From: Clostridia bacterium
GTDB lineage: Bacteria > Bacillota > Clostridia > Christensenellales > Aristaeellaceae
NCBI GenBank assembly: GCA_017620115.1
Contig: JAFZRB010000175.1
Coordinates: 1 to 15,954 of the forward strand
DNA: 15,954 nt
Direction of reading: 5' to 3'
Shown: positions 1 to 7,741 of the stretch, piece by piece
Layout: the number at the start of each line of letters is the position of its first letter
Numbering within the stretch: position 1 is the first letter of the stretch
Made by a program: the position numbers and the translations under genes
The notes under the pieces: model-generated
Seen by the model: the letters and a program-made list of their open reading frames with translations, nothing else
What the model was told of the DNA's origin: nothing
The model's database searches: none

Positions 1-1
1 G

Positions 2-319
2 CCGGAACCGACGCCCGAGCCCGAGCCTTCCGAGACGCCGGAGCCCACCAGCCGCCCTACGCCGACGCCTGATCCCAACGCCGCGCGGGCGACCGCAGCG
101 ACTTCCCCGGGCGCGACGCCTACGCAGACGCCGCTGCGGCCCACGCCCACCGTCCAGACCACGCTGTTCGCGTCCGTCACGCCGACGCCCACCATCGCGC
201 CGGTGACCACGCCGGATCCGAACGCTACGCCCACCCCGTCGCCGACGCCTTCGCCGACGCCGACGCTGGCGCCGACGCCCTCTCCCGAACCCACGGTTGA
301 TCCGGCGCTGATACCGCCC
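2..319 (+). repeat. Low-complexity Pro/Thr/Ser linker-coding repeat
   Basis: Degenerate repeats of ACG-CCG, CCG-ACG and TCG-CCG codons encode PTP, PSP and PEP units. They give an extended, unstructured linker of the kind that carries domains through peptidoglycan. Such DNA is prone to slippage, so length variation between strains is expected. Confidence 0.8.
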
Positions 320-907
320 CTGCGCAGCGTCGGCGACGTGACGGTATGGCATACCACCAACGGCAAATGGTATCACGCGCGCAGCACATGCGGCACGATG
401 AGCAACGCCGGCAAGTATACGCTGTCGGATTCCCTGGCCGCCGGACTCACGGCCTGTCCGTACTGCAATCCCATCGGCGCGGACGCGCTGCAGGTGGAGA
501 ACGCGGTCTATGTGAGCGGGGACTACCGCTGGCATACCAACTTCGATTGCGAATCCATTTCGGGCGATTGGACGCTCATGCCGCTCGATAAGGCGCGCGC
601 CGACCGGACGCTGATCCCCTGCGACGCCTGCGGCGCCGTCTATTATATCGACGGCATGCCGGCTTACACATCGGCCAATATGCCCGCGGCGCCCTCCTCG
701 ATCACCTCGATCACCGCAATTTCAAACGGCGATGAGCTGGTGTACGTGAGCGACCGCAACATCTATTATCACCGCACGTCGTCCTGCCCGAACGCGGCGG
801 GCGTCAATCTGCGTCCCACTCATCTGAGCGAGGCCCTGCTGGACGGAAAGACGCGCTGCCCGCTGTGCGAGCCGCCCGAAGCCATCCTTCAGAACGAACA
901 GCCATAA
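2..907 (+). CDS. Pro/Thr-rich surface protein with three tandem HxxxxC...CxxC modules (5' end missing)
   Basis: The reading frame is open from base 2 to the TAA at 905-907, so the true start lies left of the window; a GTG at 203 lies inside the linker and is unlikely to be the start. The first roughly 105 visible residues are dominated by Pro, Thr, Ser, Glu and Ala in PTP/PSP/PEP repeats, typical of a wall-spanning or extracellular linker. The remaining ~190 residues hold three copies of one module, each with His-x4-Cys followed 22-24 residues later by Cys-x2-Cys. Numbering from the GTG, they are H58/C63/C85/C88, H111/C116/C140/C143 and H190/C195/C219/C222. This spacing resembles small zinc-binding modules related to the Ada metal-binding fold that sit at the ends of secreted nucleases and wall proteins. 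Surface location and zinc binding are inferred; the enzymatic role, if any, lies in the missing part. It converges on the next cluster. Confidence 0.75.
   Translation, partial: PEPTPEPEPSETPEPTSRPTPTPDPNAARATAATSPGATPTQTPLRPTPTVQTTLFASVTPTPTIAPVTTPDPNATPTPSPTPSPTPTLAPTPSPEPTVDPALIPPLRSVGDVTVWHTTNGKWYHARSTCGTMSNAGKYTLSDSLAAGLTACPYCNPIGADALQVENAVYVSGDYRWHTNFDCESISGDWTLMPLDKARADRTLIPCDACGAVYYIDGMPAYTSANMPAAPSSITSITAISNGDELVYVSDRNIYYHRTSSCPNAAGVNLRPTHLSEALLDGKTRCPLCEPPEAILQNEQP
338..874 (+). repeat. Three tandem His/Cys (putative zinc) modules in protein
   Basis: The modules lie at about 338-472, 503-637 and 740-874. Each begins with a V-W/Y or VYVS-type strand, then His-x4-Cys, a Leu/Ala-rich middle with a 'G/D-x-T/R' turn, and a closing Cys-x2-Cys. 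The strict H-x4-C spacing in all three copies supports a shared metal site of one His and three Cys. Nucleotide identity between copies is low, so this is an old protein-level duplication rather than a recent DNA repeat. Confidence 0.7.
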
Positions 908-917
908 GGCGAAACCA

Positions 918-962
918 CAGAACGCCCCCTGCATCCCGTGAGCGGATACAGGGGGCGTTCTG
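918..962. terminator. Bidirectional hairpin between convergent genes
   Basis: A perfect 14-bp inverted repeat (918-931 CAGAACGCCCCCTG with 949-962 CAGGGGGCGTTCTG) closes a 17-base loop. It sits 10 bases after the stop codon of the left gene and 14 bases past the stop of the opposing phosphatase gene, so it can end both transcripts. Neither side has a long T-run: the + strand has none and the - strand has only a short TTT. The stem is GC-rich and very stable, so termination may depend mostly on the stem. Confidence 0.8.
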
Positions 963-976
963 CGCAATGGCGTGAA

Positions 977-1747
977 TCAGTCCAGCAGCAGGCGGTCGCG
1001 GAAGTAGTCGTGCATGAGGCCGTTGCTGGCCATGACGTCGCCCGAAACGAGGCAGTCCGGGCCGTTCTTCCAGCCGGTGACCGTACCGCCCGCCTCCCGT
1101 ACCATCAGCACGCCCGCGGCGATGTCGTACAGGTGAAGCCGGGGCTCGAAGAACGCTTCCACGCGGCCGCAGGCCACGCAGCACAGATCGAACGCCGCCG
1201 ACCCCGTGCGCCGGAAATCATTGACCTGAAGCACCAGCTCGCACAGCTGCGGCAGCACCTTCCGCGCCACCTCCGGCTCGCGGTGAATGAAGCTCATCGA
1301 GGCCACGGCCTGCATCGGGTCGTTCACATCGGAAACGCGTATGGGTTTCCCGTTCAGGAACGCGCCTCCGCCCCTCAGCGCCGTGAACATCTCGCCCAGC
1401 GCCGGCGCATACACCACGCCGACCTCGATTTCCCCGCCGCGCATATAGGCGATGGAGATCGAAAAAAGCGGAATGTTTTTGATGAAGTTGGTCGTTCCGT
1501 CGATGGGATCGATCACCCACATGCCGTCGTTCTCCCCGCTCACGCCCGTTTCTTCGCCGTAGAATCCGTCTTCGGGGAAACGGGCGTGCAGCGCGTCGAT
1601 GATCATTTTCTCGGACGCTCTGTCCATGTCGGTCACGAAATCCTTGGCCGCTTTGTTCTCGACGTGGAAGCCGTGCCGTTCGAGCAGCATGGCTCCCGCT
1701 TGACGCGCCGCATCCTGCGCCGCTTCCAGTCTCAACCGCATATCCAT
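977..1747 (-). CDS. Inositol monophosphatase family protein (SuhB-like)
   Basis: A 256-residue protein of the Mg2+-dependent inositol-monophosphatase/SuhB family, which removes phosphate from inositol phosphates or related sugar or nucleotide phosphates in the cytosol. The metal-site motifs are complete: DFVTDMD at 36-42, GEE at 64-66 (Glu65), the signature WVIDPIDGTTNF at 77-88 (Asp80, Asp83) and YDIAAG near 207-212 (Asp208), followed by EAGG. The usual Trp before Asp208 is Tyr here. I chose the ATG at 1747 because AAGGAAGG lies 11 bases upstream; an earlier in-frame ATG at 1798 would overlap the preceding gene by 14 bases and lacks this support. It is the last gene of the murJ-lysA-ydcF-like cluster and ends at the shared hairpin. 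The substrate cannot be told from sequence; other options are a fructose-1,6-bisphosphatase-like or 3'-phosphoadenosine phosphatase activity. Confidence 0.9.
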   Translation of the reverse strand: MDMRLRLEAAQDAARQAGAMLLERHGFHVENKAAKDFVTDMDRASEKMIIDALHARFPEDGFYGEETGVSGENDGMWVIDPIDGTTNFIKNIPLFSISIAYMRGGEIEVGVVYAPALGEMFTALRGGGAFLNGKPIRVSDVNDPMQAVASMSFIHREPEVARKVLPQLCELVLQVNDFRRTGSAAFDLCCVACGRVEAFFEPRLHLYDIAAGVLMVREAGGTVTGWKNGPDCLVSGDVMASNGLMHDYFRDRLLLD

Positions 1748-1784
1748 GATGATAGACGCCTTCCTTCGCATTTGTTTATCTGCC

Positions 1785-2570
1785 TCAACGGGCGGCAATC
1801 CAGTCGCGCGCCACGGCGAAGAATTCGCGCGTGTAGTAGTTGACCGGGGTAATCCACGCGCACCGCGAAGGATTGCCCGTCACGTTTTTAAGTCCCAGCG
1901 AGCGCGCGGTCTGCAGCGCGCGGTAGATGTGATAGCCCGTCGTGGTAATGACCACGGGCGCGGCTTCATCGCTTATGAACGCCTTCGCGAAGGCGATGTT
2001 TTCCTCGGTGCTGGTCGATCTGTCCTCAATGACGAGCCGGTTCGGATCGATGCCCCGCGCGACAAGCCCCTCATATATGGACTGCGCTTCGCTCATCGGC
2101 TCGTTCGCGCCCTGGCCGCCGCAGAGGATGGCCACTGTGTTTTCATTGGCGGCCAGGTATTCCGCGGCCTTTTCGATGCGGAATTCGAGCAGCACGGACG
2201 GCCCGTTCTCCTTTACCCGCGCCCCCAGCACCAGCATGTAATCGGCGTTTGGAGCGGGTTTCGCGAAGCTCCCGGCCACGACGCGGGCCGTTACGCCGAT
2301 AAACAGCGCCAGCGCGGCGGCGATGAGCGCGGCCAGCGCGGCGGACAGGCGTTTCTGCGCCTTCCGGCTCTTTTTGCCGACGCGGCCCAGCGCCCAGGAC
2401 AGTCCCAGGCAGAGAAGGCCCAGCGCCGCCCAGAACAGCGCGAAGTTAAGCCCGAAGCCCAGATAAAGCAGGAGCGCCGCGTAATAGGCCAGCGAACAGA
2501 CGCCCGCAATCCTCATAAGCCCTATCATGATCCGTGAAATCTTCGCCGGTTTTCTGTCTTTTCGCTTCAT
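1785..2570 (-). CDS. YdcF/DUF218-family membrane protein
   Basis: A 261-residue protein with three predicted membrane helices (about residues 14-34, 42-62 and 76-96) and a C-terminal DUF218 (YdcF/SanA/ElyC) domain from about 105. Family signatures are DYMLVLGA at 110-117, CGGQGANEPMSEA at 150-162, the polar stretch VIEDRSTSTEEN at 180-191, and ITTTGYHIYRA at 208-218. Members of this family are envelope-associated; ElyC affects peptidoglycan precursor supply and SanA affects envelope barrier function, but no reaction is firmly established. The neighbours murJ and lysA fit an envelope role. The start is the ATG at 2570: the GGGGAGG ribosome site ends 6 bases before it and directly abuts the ATG at 2576, which is therefore too close to be used. 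The gene ends 37 bases before the downstream phosphatase start. Confidence 0.85.
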   Translation of the reverse strand: MKRKDRKPAKISRIMIGLMRIAGVCSLAYYAALLLYLGFGLNFALFWAALGLLCLGLSWALGRVGKKSRKAQKRLSAALAALIAAALALFIGVTARVVAGSFAKPAPNADYMLVLGARVKENGPSVLLEFRIEKAAEYLAANENTVAILCGGQGANEPMSEAQSIYEGLVARGIDPNRLVIEDRSTSTEENIAFAKAFISDEAAPVVITTTGYHIYRALQTARSLGLKNVTGNPSRCAWITPVNYYTREFFAVARDWIAAR

Positions 2571-2576
2571 GGTCAT

Positions 2577-2583
2577 CCTCCCC
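2577..2583 (-). promoter_or_regulatory. Ribosome binding site deciding the start of the YdcF-like gene
   Basis: GGGGAGG on the - strand touches the ATG at 2576 and lies 6 bases before the ATG at 2570. The spacing selects the second ATG. Confidence 0.75.
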
Positions 2584-2635
2584 GTTTTTGCCCTGTTTTC
2601 ACAGGCGCGGCCTTCGCTCCGCTCCGGAGATCCCG

Positions 2636-3895
2636 TCAGGGCTCGAGGCGGCTGAAATCCAGCGTCGCGAAGTAATCCTCGGGCGTCTCGGGGCGGCGAA
2701 TCTGCCGGAAGCTTCCGTCTTCCCGCAGCAGCACCTCCGCCGAGCGCAGGCGGCCGTGGTAGTTATAGCCCATCGAGAAGCCGTGCGCGCCCGTATCGTG
2801 GATGGCGAGATAATCGCCGATGCTGATTTCCGGCAGCATGCGGTTGACGGCGAACTTGTCGTTGTTCTCGCACAGCGAGCCCACGATGTCGTAGAGATGG
2901 TCGCACGGCTCGTTCTCCTTGCCGAGCACGGTGATATGGTGATACGCGCCGTACATGGCGGGGCGCATCAGGTTCGCCGCGCAGGCGTCCACGCCGATAT
3001 AGTGGCGATAGGTGTTCTTCTCGTGCACGGCGCGCGTGATGAGCCAGCCGTTCGGCCCGGATACATAGCGTCCGAGCTCCGTCACCACGCGCACGTTCCC
3101 GCCGACGCGCGCCGGAGAGAGGATCTCATCGAAAGCCGCGCGCACGCGCTCGCCGACCAGATCGATATCCACCGCCGTTTCCTCCGGCCGGTAAGGGATG
3201 CCCACGCCGCCCGACAGGTTGATCATGAAGAATTCCGCCCCGAGCTCCTCGTGCAGCTCGACCGCCGTTCTGAACAGCAGCCGCGCCATCGTGGGATAAT
3301 AGTCGTTGTCGGTCATGTTGCTGGCCAGGAAGGAGTGGAGCCCGAATCGCTTCACGCCCTTGCGCATCAGCCGCCGGACGCCCTCGGTAAGCTGCTCCCG
3401 CGTAAAGCCGTATTTGGCGTCGCCCGGGCGGCCCATCACGGCGTTGCCCACCACGAAGTCCCCGCCCGGATTGAAGCGGCAGCATATCTTTTCCGGCAGA
3501 CCGCCGTGCGCCTCAAGGAAGTCGATGTGCGTGATGTCGTCCAGATTGATGATCGCGCCGAGTTTGCGCGCGTACTCGAACTCCTCGGCGGGCGTCTCGT
3601 TGGAGGAAAACATGATTTCGTCGCCCGAAAAGCCCACGCGCTCGGCCAGCATCAGCTCCGTGAGCGACGAGCAGTCCACGCCGCAGCCCTCCTGGCGCAG
3701 GATGTTGAGGATCACCGGGTTCGGCGTGGCCTTCACAGCAAAGTATTCCTTATAGCCCGCGTTCCAGCCAAAGGCCCGGTTCAGGCCGCGCGCCCGCTCC
3801 CTCAGTCCCCTTTCGGAATAGAGATGAAAGGGCGTCGGTATTTCGGCGCTGATTCTGCGAATCACATCGAGCGATGGACAGGTCTTTTCCGTCAT
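2636..3895 (-). CDS. lysA: Diaminopimelate decarboxylase (clostridial type)
   Basis: A 419-residue fold-type III, PLP-dependent decarboxylase that converts meso-diaminopimelate to lysine, the last step of lysine synthesis, in the cytosol. The PLP-binding lysine is K55 in YFAVKATPNP. GLHSFLASN at 185-193, SGGVGIPYRP at 228-237 and TELGRY at 272-277 hold the phosphate-binding region, and the CENND motif at 342-346 supplies the active-site cysteine donated across the dimer. HDTGAHGFSMGYNYHGR at 366-382 is the substrate/PLP-side segment. Compared with the classic enzyme (GLHCHIGS, EPGR, CESxD, DAGAY) several motifs differ, but the same variants recur in a subfamily common in gut Clostridia. The length is normal. 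The ATG at 3895 has GGGAGA about 8 bases upstream. It lies 47 bases after murJ, with a small hairpin over the murJ stop, so the two are probably cotranscribed. An alternative decarboxylase substrate cannot be excluded. Confidence 0.92.
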   Translation of the reverse strand: MTEKTCPSLDVIRRISAEIPTPFHLYSERGLRERARGLNRAFGWNAGYKEYFAVKATPNPVILNILRQEGCGVDCSSLTELMLAERVGFSGDEIMFSSNETPAEEFEYARKLGAIINLDDITHIDFLEAHGGLPEKICCRFNPGGDFVVGNAVMGRPGDAKYGFTREQLTEGVRRLMRKGVKRFGLHSFLASNMTDNDYYPTMARLLFRTAVELHEELGAEFFMINLSGGVGIPYRPEETAVDIDLVGERVRAAFDEILSPARVGGNVRVVTELGRYVSGPNGWLITRAVHEKNTYRHYIGVDACAANLMRPAMYGAYHHITVLGKENEPCDHLYDIVGSLCENNDKFAVNRMLPEISIGDYLAIHDTGAHGFSMGYNYHGRLRSAEVLLREDGSFRQIRRPETPEDYFATLDFSRLEP

Positions 3896-3942
3896 GGTCG
3901 TATCTCCCGCTTTCTTCTGTTCGGAGCCGCCTGAGTTCCGGC

Positions 3943-5487
3943 TCAGCGGCCCAGTTTCTTAAGGATCATGTCTTTCGCGACGTCAATCTGGCGCACCCTG
4001 AGCGCCAGCGCGGCCGCGATATACGCGATGAACGACGCGCCCGTACCGGCGACGAGGCGTATGAACGAACCCATGCTGTTCTGCGCCGGCGGCATAACGC
4101 GATCCAGAACGATGCAAACGAAGGCGCACAGCGCCGCGGCGATGCCTGTTTTGATCAGCTCTTCGAGCGTGCGGCGTCCCCTGAACCGGCCGATCTTCCG
4201 GCGCAGCAGCATCAGAAGCGACAGCGCGCCGACCGTCGCGGACAGCGACGTGGCCAGCGCCAGCCCGCCTACGCCCATCACGCGCACCAGCAGCACGTTC
4301 AGCAGGATGTTGAGCGCGACCGTCGCCATGGCGTTGATCATGGGCGTGCGCGTATCCTGGCAGGCGTGGAACGCGCGGTTGAGAATATCGCGCATGCCGA
4401 AGCTGAACACGCCCACGATATAGAACAGCAGCGCGTACGCCGCCGTCGAGACGGAATCCTCGCTGAACACGCCGTGGCGGTAAGCCAGGCGAATGACATC
4501 CTTCGACATGACGGCACCGACCACGATGACCGGGAAAATCACCAGCGCGACCAGCTCGGCGCACTGCCGCACGATCTTGCCGACGCCCTTGTGGTCGTGG
4601 CTGGCCGTGCGCATGCTCATGCGGGAGAAGGTGATCGTCTCCAGGGGCACCAGAACGACGCCCACCAGGAAGGTGATCAGCCGGAACGCGAGGCTCATGC
4701 AGGACAGATGCCCTTCCGGCAGGCCGGTCGCGAGCATTTTGTCGACCATATGGTTGAGCTCGTTGACCGCCATGCTCAGCACGGCCGGGCCGGCCAGCGC
4801 CATGAGACGCCGGAACACCGGATCCGAAAGATCGAACGACAGGCGGTATTTCATCAGCCCCTTCATGGCGGGCAGCAGGATGACCACCTGCAGGATGCCG
4901 GACACGAACACGCCCCACGTCAGCGCGTGAATGCCATGGCTGCGCGAAAAGCCGATCGTGGCGATCAGCAGCGCGAACGTCAGGGGAAAACCGGTCAGCT
5001 GGGCCGCGAGATACTTTTCACGCGCGTTCAGGATGGACGAAAGCACGATGCTCGTCACCAGAAAAGGCAGCGACGGCAGCATGCGCCTGAGAAGCTCCGT
5101 CGTGAGCGCCTGCTTCCCGGGATCAAATCCCTGCGCCGTAAGCCGGACCAGCGATCCGGCCAGCCAGAACATGAAAAACGACACCGCCAGGGAGAAGACC
5201 GCGAACAGGTTGATCACATTGCTGCCGAAGCGGTCGAGGCGCCGAGGCGGGCCATCCTTCTGAAGCTGCACATAGAGCGGCACCAGCGTGGAGGTGATGC
5301 AGGAATTGAACAGCAGCACGGGCACATAGTAGAGGCTGTAGGCCATGTTGTAGGCGTCCATCTCCGTACCCGCGCCGTAATAAGCGGTCATGACGATCTC
5401 CCGCAGGAAACCGCCCGCCTTGCTCACAAAAATCACCAGTGTGACCGCCATGGTCGTCTGCAGGAGCGATTTTTTCTTTCCGGACAC
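3943..5487 (-). CDS. murJ: MurJ/MviN-family lipid II flippase
   Basis: A 514-residue integral membrane protein of the MOP superfamily with about 14 hydrophobic segments, which moves lipid-linked peptidoglycan precursor (lipid II) across the cytoplasmic membrane. The N-terminal signature SKAGGFLREIV at 22-32 followed by GAGTEMDAY matches the family. Arg29 and Asp44 align with the essential Arg24 and Asp39 of Escherichia coli MurJ, while Lys23 stands where E. coli has Arg18. The motif DILNRAFHACQDTRTPM in the middle is typical of MurJ. The start is a GTG at 5487, because an in-frame TGA lies three codons before it; AAGAAGG is 12 bases upstream, somewhat far. It is the first gene of the four-gene - strand cluster and has its own promoter at 5547-5575. 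An exporter of another lipid-linked polymer (Wzx-like) is possible but less likely. Confidence 0.92.
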   Translation of the reverse strand: MSGKKKSLLQTTMAVTLVIFVSKAGGFLREIVMTAYYGAGTEMDAYNMAYSLYYVPVLLFNSCITSTLVPLYVQLQKDGPPRRLDRFGSNVINLFAVFSLAVSFFMFWLAGSLVRLTAQGFDPGKQALTTELLRRMLPSLPFLVTSIVLSSILNAREKYLAAQLTGFPLTFALLIATIGFSRSHGIHALTWGVFVSGILQVVILLPAMKGLMKYRLSFDLSDPVFRRLMALAGPAVLSMAVNELNHMVDKMLATGLPEGHLSCMSLAFRLITFLVGVVLVPLETITFSRMSMRTASHDHKGVGKIVRQCAELVALVIFPVIVVGAVMSKDVIRLAYRHGVFSEDSVSTAAYALLFYIVGVFSFGMRDILNRAFHACQDTRTPMINAMATVALNILLNVLLVRVMGVGGLALATSLSATVGALSLLMLLRRKIGRFRGRRTLEELIKTGIAAALCAFVCIVLDRVMPPAQNSMGSFIRLVAGTGASFIAYIAAALALRVRQIDVAKDMILKKLGR

Positions 5488-5546
5488 CGGTAATCAGCAC
5501 CTTCTTTGTCAGTTGGCTTTCGTAAGAGCTTATTCAAGCGCTATAC

Positions 5547-5575
5547 AGTATAACACACCCTGGAAAAATCAACAA
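5547..5575 (-). promoter_or_regulatory. Sigma-A-like promoter with extended -10 before murJ
   Basis: On the - strand TTGTTG (5570-5575) and TATACT (5547-5552) are separated by exactly 17 bases. A TG one base before the -10 gives an extended -10 element (TGTTATACT). It lies in the 116-base gap between the germination operon and murJ and would start transcription about 55 bases before the murJ GTG. Confidence 0.65.
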
Positions 5576-5603
5576 GACGGCCGGGTTAATTCCTCATTTT
5601 CTG

Positions 5604-6713
5604 TCAAACGCCGGTTCGGCGAAGCGTCAGGCTGTAAACGACCGCGGCCCGCGGAAAGCGGCTTCGCCAGCCGTAGGCCAGCCAGTCGCCGATGGTCGCG
5701 AACCGCGCCGCGGCGCGCCTGCCGTAGCCGAAGGGATCGACGGCCAGCCGCTGGCACAGAGCGGTCAGGTCGTTCAATCCCGCCGTGAGCTCGCTCAGTG
5801 CGAGGTTCTCGTCAAAGCCGCCGCTCGCGGCTTCCACGGCCACGACAAAGGCGACGTCTATGCGGGGCGCTTCGCCGCTCAGGTCGATGACCGCGTTCAA
5901 CGGACCGCGCCGGCTTACAAAAAGCGTCGCGCCGCCGAGCTTCATGGGCATGCTTTCCCCGTCGCCGCGGACGAGATTCAAAAGCTGCGTCTCGCCGCCG
6001 GACAGTTTGCCGGCCATCACCCCGCCTCTGAACAGCGCCGCGCCGAAATACTCGTCGCGGTTTTCGCCTGAGCGCGCCAGCTGACCGGCCTCCGCGTCTT
6101 CGGCGCTTTTTCCCGGCGCGGGCGTCTCTTCCTCCGCCGTCGCGGCCAGGATCGCCACGGGGTCCTCGTAGAAAGAGTTGGCCGCATAAAACGTTTCGGA
6201 CACCGTGGTTTGCGGAATGCCTCCCAGCTGCCCGTAGCGCTTCATGGCCGTGACGATCGTGTCGGACAGCCTGAGCCCGATAAGCGGCTTCTGCTGAGCC
6301 ATAAAATCCCGTGCCGAACCCGCCGTGACGACCAGATAGGCCTCGCCGTTGATCCTGCCTGACAGCTTGATCTCCCGAAGGAGCCCGGGAAAACCGCCGG
6401 CGGACGCGAGCGTTTCCGAAACGATCAGGCTCTTGATTTGCGTGAGGTTCACGGTGCGCGGAACGGCGGCGTTCAGCGCGTACATCGCCGACGCGAAATC
6501 GGCCCCGGAGGCGGAGGAAATCAGGTAATCGCTCTTGTCCTCGTCTCCCACCTTTCCCCCGTAGCTGGGATACTGTATGGATACCGTCATGCCGCCCTCT
6601 TCGCCCTGATCCAGCGCCAGCGATACCACGAACGCCTGCCCCTCAACCTGCGCCGCCTCGCTGCAGCCGGCCAGCAGCGCCGCAGCCAATACGAGCGCCA
6701 GCCCTCTTTTCAT
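5604..6713 (-). CDS. gerAC: Ger(x)C-family spore germination lipoprotein
   Basis: A 369-residue GerC-type subunit of a germinant receptor, expected on the outer face of the spore inner membrane. The N-terminus has two basic residues, an Ala/Leu-rich signal segment and the lipobox LAGC, so Cys17 should be lipidated. The Ger(x)C fold follows: 'VSLALDQGEEGG..VSIQYP' near 30-50, the 'YFGAALFRGGVMAGKL' stretch near 222-238, and a C-terminal 'DPFGYGRRAAARF' that matches the family's conserved D-x-F-G-x-G element. Residues around 187-215 form an acidic, Ala/Glu/Pro-rich insert. The ATG overlaps the gerB stop codon by 4 bases (ATGA), indicating translational coupling. It is the last gene of the operon; I see no convincing terminator after it, so some read-through into murJ is possible. 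Confidence 0.92.
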   Translation of the reverse strand: MKRGLALVLAAALLAGCSEAAQVEGQAFVVSLALDQGEEGGMTVSIQYPSYGGKVGDEDKSDYLISSASGADFASAMYALNAAVPRTVNLTQIKSLIVSETLASAGGFPGLLREIKLSGRINGEAYLVVTAGSARDFMAQQKPLIGLRLSDTIVTAMKRYGQLGGIPQTTVSETFYAANSFYEDPVAILAATAEEETPAPGKSAEDAEAGQLARSGENRDEYFGAALFRGGVMAGKLSGGETQLLNLVRGDGESMPMKLGGATLFVSRRGPLNAVIDLSGEAPRIDVAFVVAVEAASGGFDENLALSELTAGLNDLTALCQRLAVDPFGYGRRAAARFATIGDWLAYGWRSRFPRAAVVYSLTLRRTGV

Positions 6714-7741
6714 GGCGCGTTCCTCCTCTTCACAGGCGCTGTCATCAGCGCCGCGGACACCAGCGCGGCCGGGTAATAGAATCGGGCGGCGTCCTGAGCC
6801 GCCTGTTCAGCGGTCAGGGCGCTGAGCGCCAGCGCCGCGGCCGCCGCGCCGCACAGTATCACGCAGGCCGGCAGCTTCAGGCGCGGCGCGGCGACGGAGA
6901 GCGCCGAAGCCGCCGTCATCAGCTCGAAACCCGTGATCAGCAGCCCGCCGAACATCATCAGCACGAAGATCATCTCAGCGGCGAGGCCGTTGCGGCCGCT
7001 GTCCAGCAGCAGCTCGATGCGGATGAGCCGGCCGGTCGGCAGGCCCGGCATGGCCGGAATGAGCATGCCGAAAAGCAGGAGCGCCGCCGTGCAGAGCCCC
7101 GCCGAACGGGCCAGCGCGGCCGGCAGGCGTTTCGGCGTTTCGCCGTCCAGCAGGTACATACCCAGCGCGGCCATCGTCATGCAGCCGGCCGGGCGCAGCG
7201 CGCAGCGCAGGATTTCAGGGCCTCCCGGCCCCAGCGGCGGCAGGAGCCATCCCGGCCGCATTTCTCCCAGCTGGAGCAGCAGCACCAGCGCCGCCAGCGC
7301 CAGCGCCGCCCGCCGCCAGATGACCGCCGACGCGCTCAGCGCGCCAGTCCCCATCAGGCATACGGCCAGCGCCGACGCCAGCAAAGGCATCGAAAGCGCC
7401 GTCACCGAATGATCGTTCAGCGCCGCGTAGCCCACCAGGGCGGCGAAAAGCCGCGCCGATACGGCCGCGTCGTAGACCGTCAGCGCGGCGAGCGCCGCAC
7501 AGGCCGCGCGGCCGCGCGGCGTGCCCTCGAGCCTCGTCCGGCCCGGCAATTCTTTTCCGGGGCCACGGCATAACAGCAGCCACACGGGCAGGCTGAGTCC
7601 GGCTCCCGCGAGCGCGCTCAGCCAGCTCGCCGAATACGCGCCGGGCTGGTCGATCGCCATCAGCGCGAACACGCGCAGTATCATCGCGGAACCGCCCAGC
7701 AGCGCCACGCCGCGCGCCTGTCCCGCAGCTTCAGTTCTCAC
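6710..7741 (-). CDS. gerAB: GerAB-like spore germination permease
   Basis: A 343-residue, very Ala/Leu-rich membrane protein with roughly ten hydrophobic segments, in the place and of the size of the GerB subunit (APC transporter superfamily) of germinant receptors. GerB subunits hold the germinant-binding pocket. Sequence divergence is high and few named motifs can be seen, so the call leans on topology, length and its place between clear gerA and gerC genes. The start is a GTG at 7741, overlapping the end of gerA by 11 bases; the string AAGGACGGAG lies just upstream. It ends in a 4-base overlap with gerC. The germinant cannot be predicted. Confidence 0.85.
   Translation of the reverse strand: MRTEAAGQARGVALLGGSAMILRVFALMAIDQPGAYSASWLSALAGAGLSLPVWLLLCRGPGKELPGRTRLEGTPRGRAACAALAALTVYDAAVSARLFAALVGYAALNDHSVTALSMPLLASALAVCLMGTGALSASAVIWRRAALALAALVLLLQLGEMRPGWLLPPLGPGGPEILRCALRPAGCMTMAALGMYLLDGETPKRLPAALARSAGLCTAALLLFGMLIPAMPGLPTGRLIRIELLLDSGRNGLAAEMIFVLMMFGGLLITGFELMTAASALSVAAPRLKLPACVILCGAAAAALALSALTAEQAAQDAARFYYPAALVSAALMTAPVKRRNAP

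Noticed and set aside
938..1843. A 301-codon open frame on the + strand opposite the inositol monophosphatase gene
   Set aside because: It begins inside the shared hairpin, is rich in His, Arg and Ala, and the opposite frame has a complete metal-binding motif set.
2534..3934. A 466-codon open frame on the + strand opposite lysA
   Set aside because: Antisense shadow; lysA on the other strand has a ribosome site, all catalytic motifs and normal length.
3874..5493. A 539-codon open frame on the + strand opposite murJ
   Set aside because: The translation is mostly Arg, His, Gln, Asp and Ala, a typical reversed-membrane-protein composition, and the opposite strand encodes a full-length MurJ.
5609..5621. 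CGCCG-AAC-CGGCG (- strand) as terminator of the germination operon
   Set aside because: The stem is only 5 bp, lies inside the gerC coding end, and is followed by TTTGACAG rather than a T-run.
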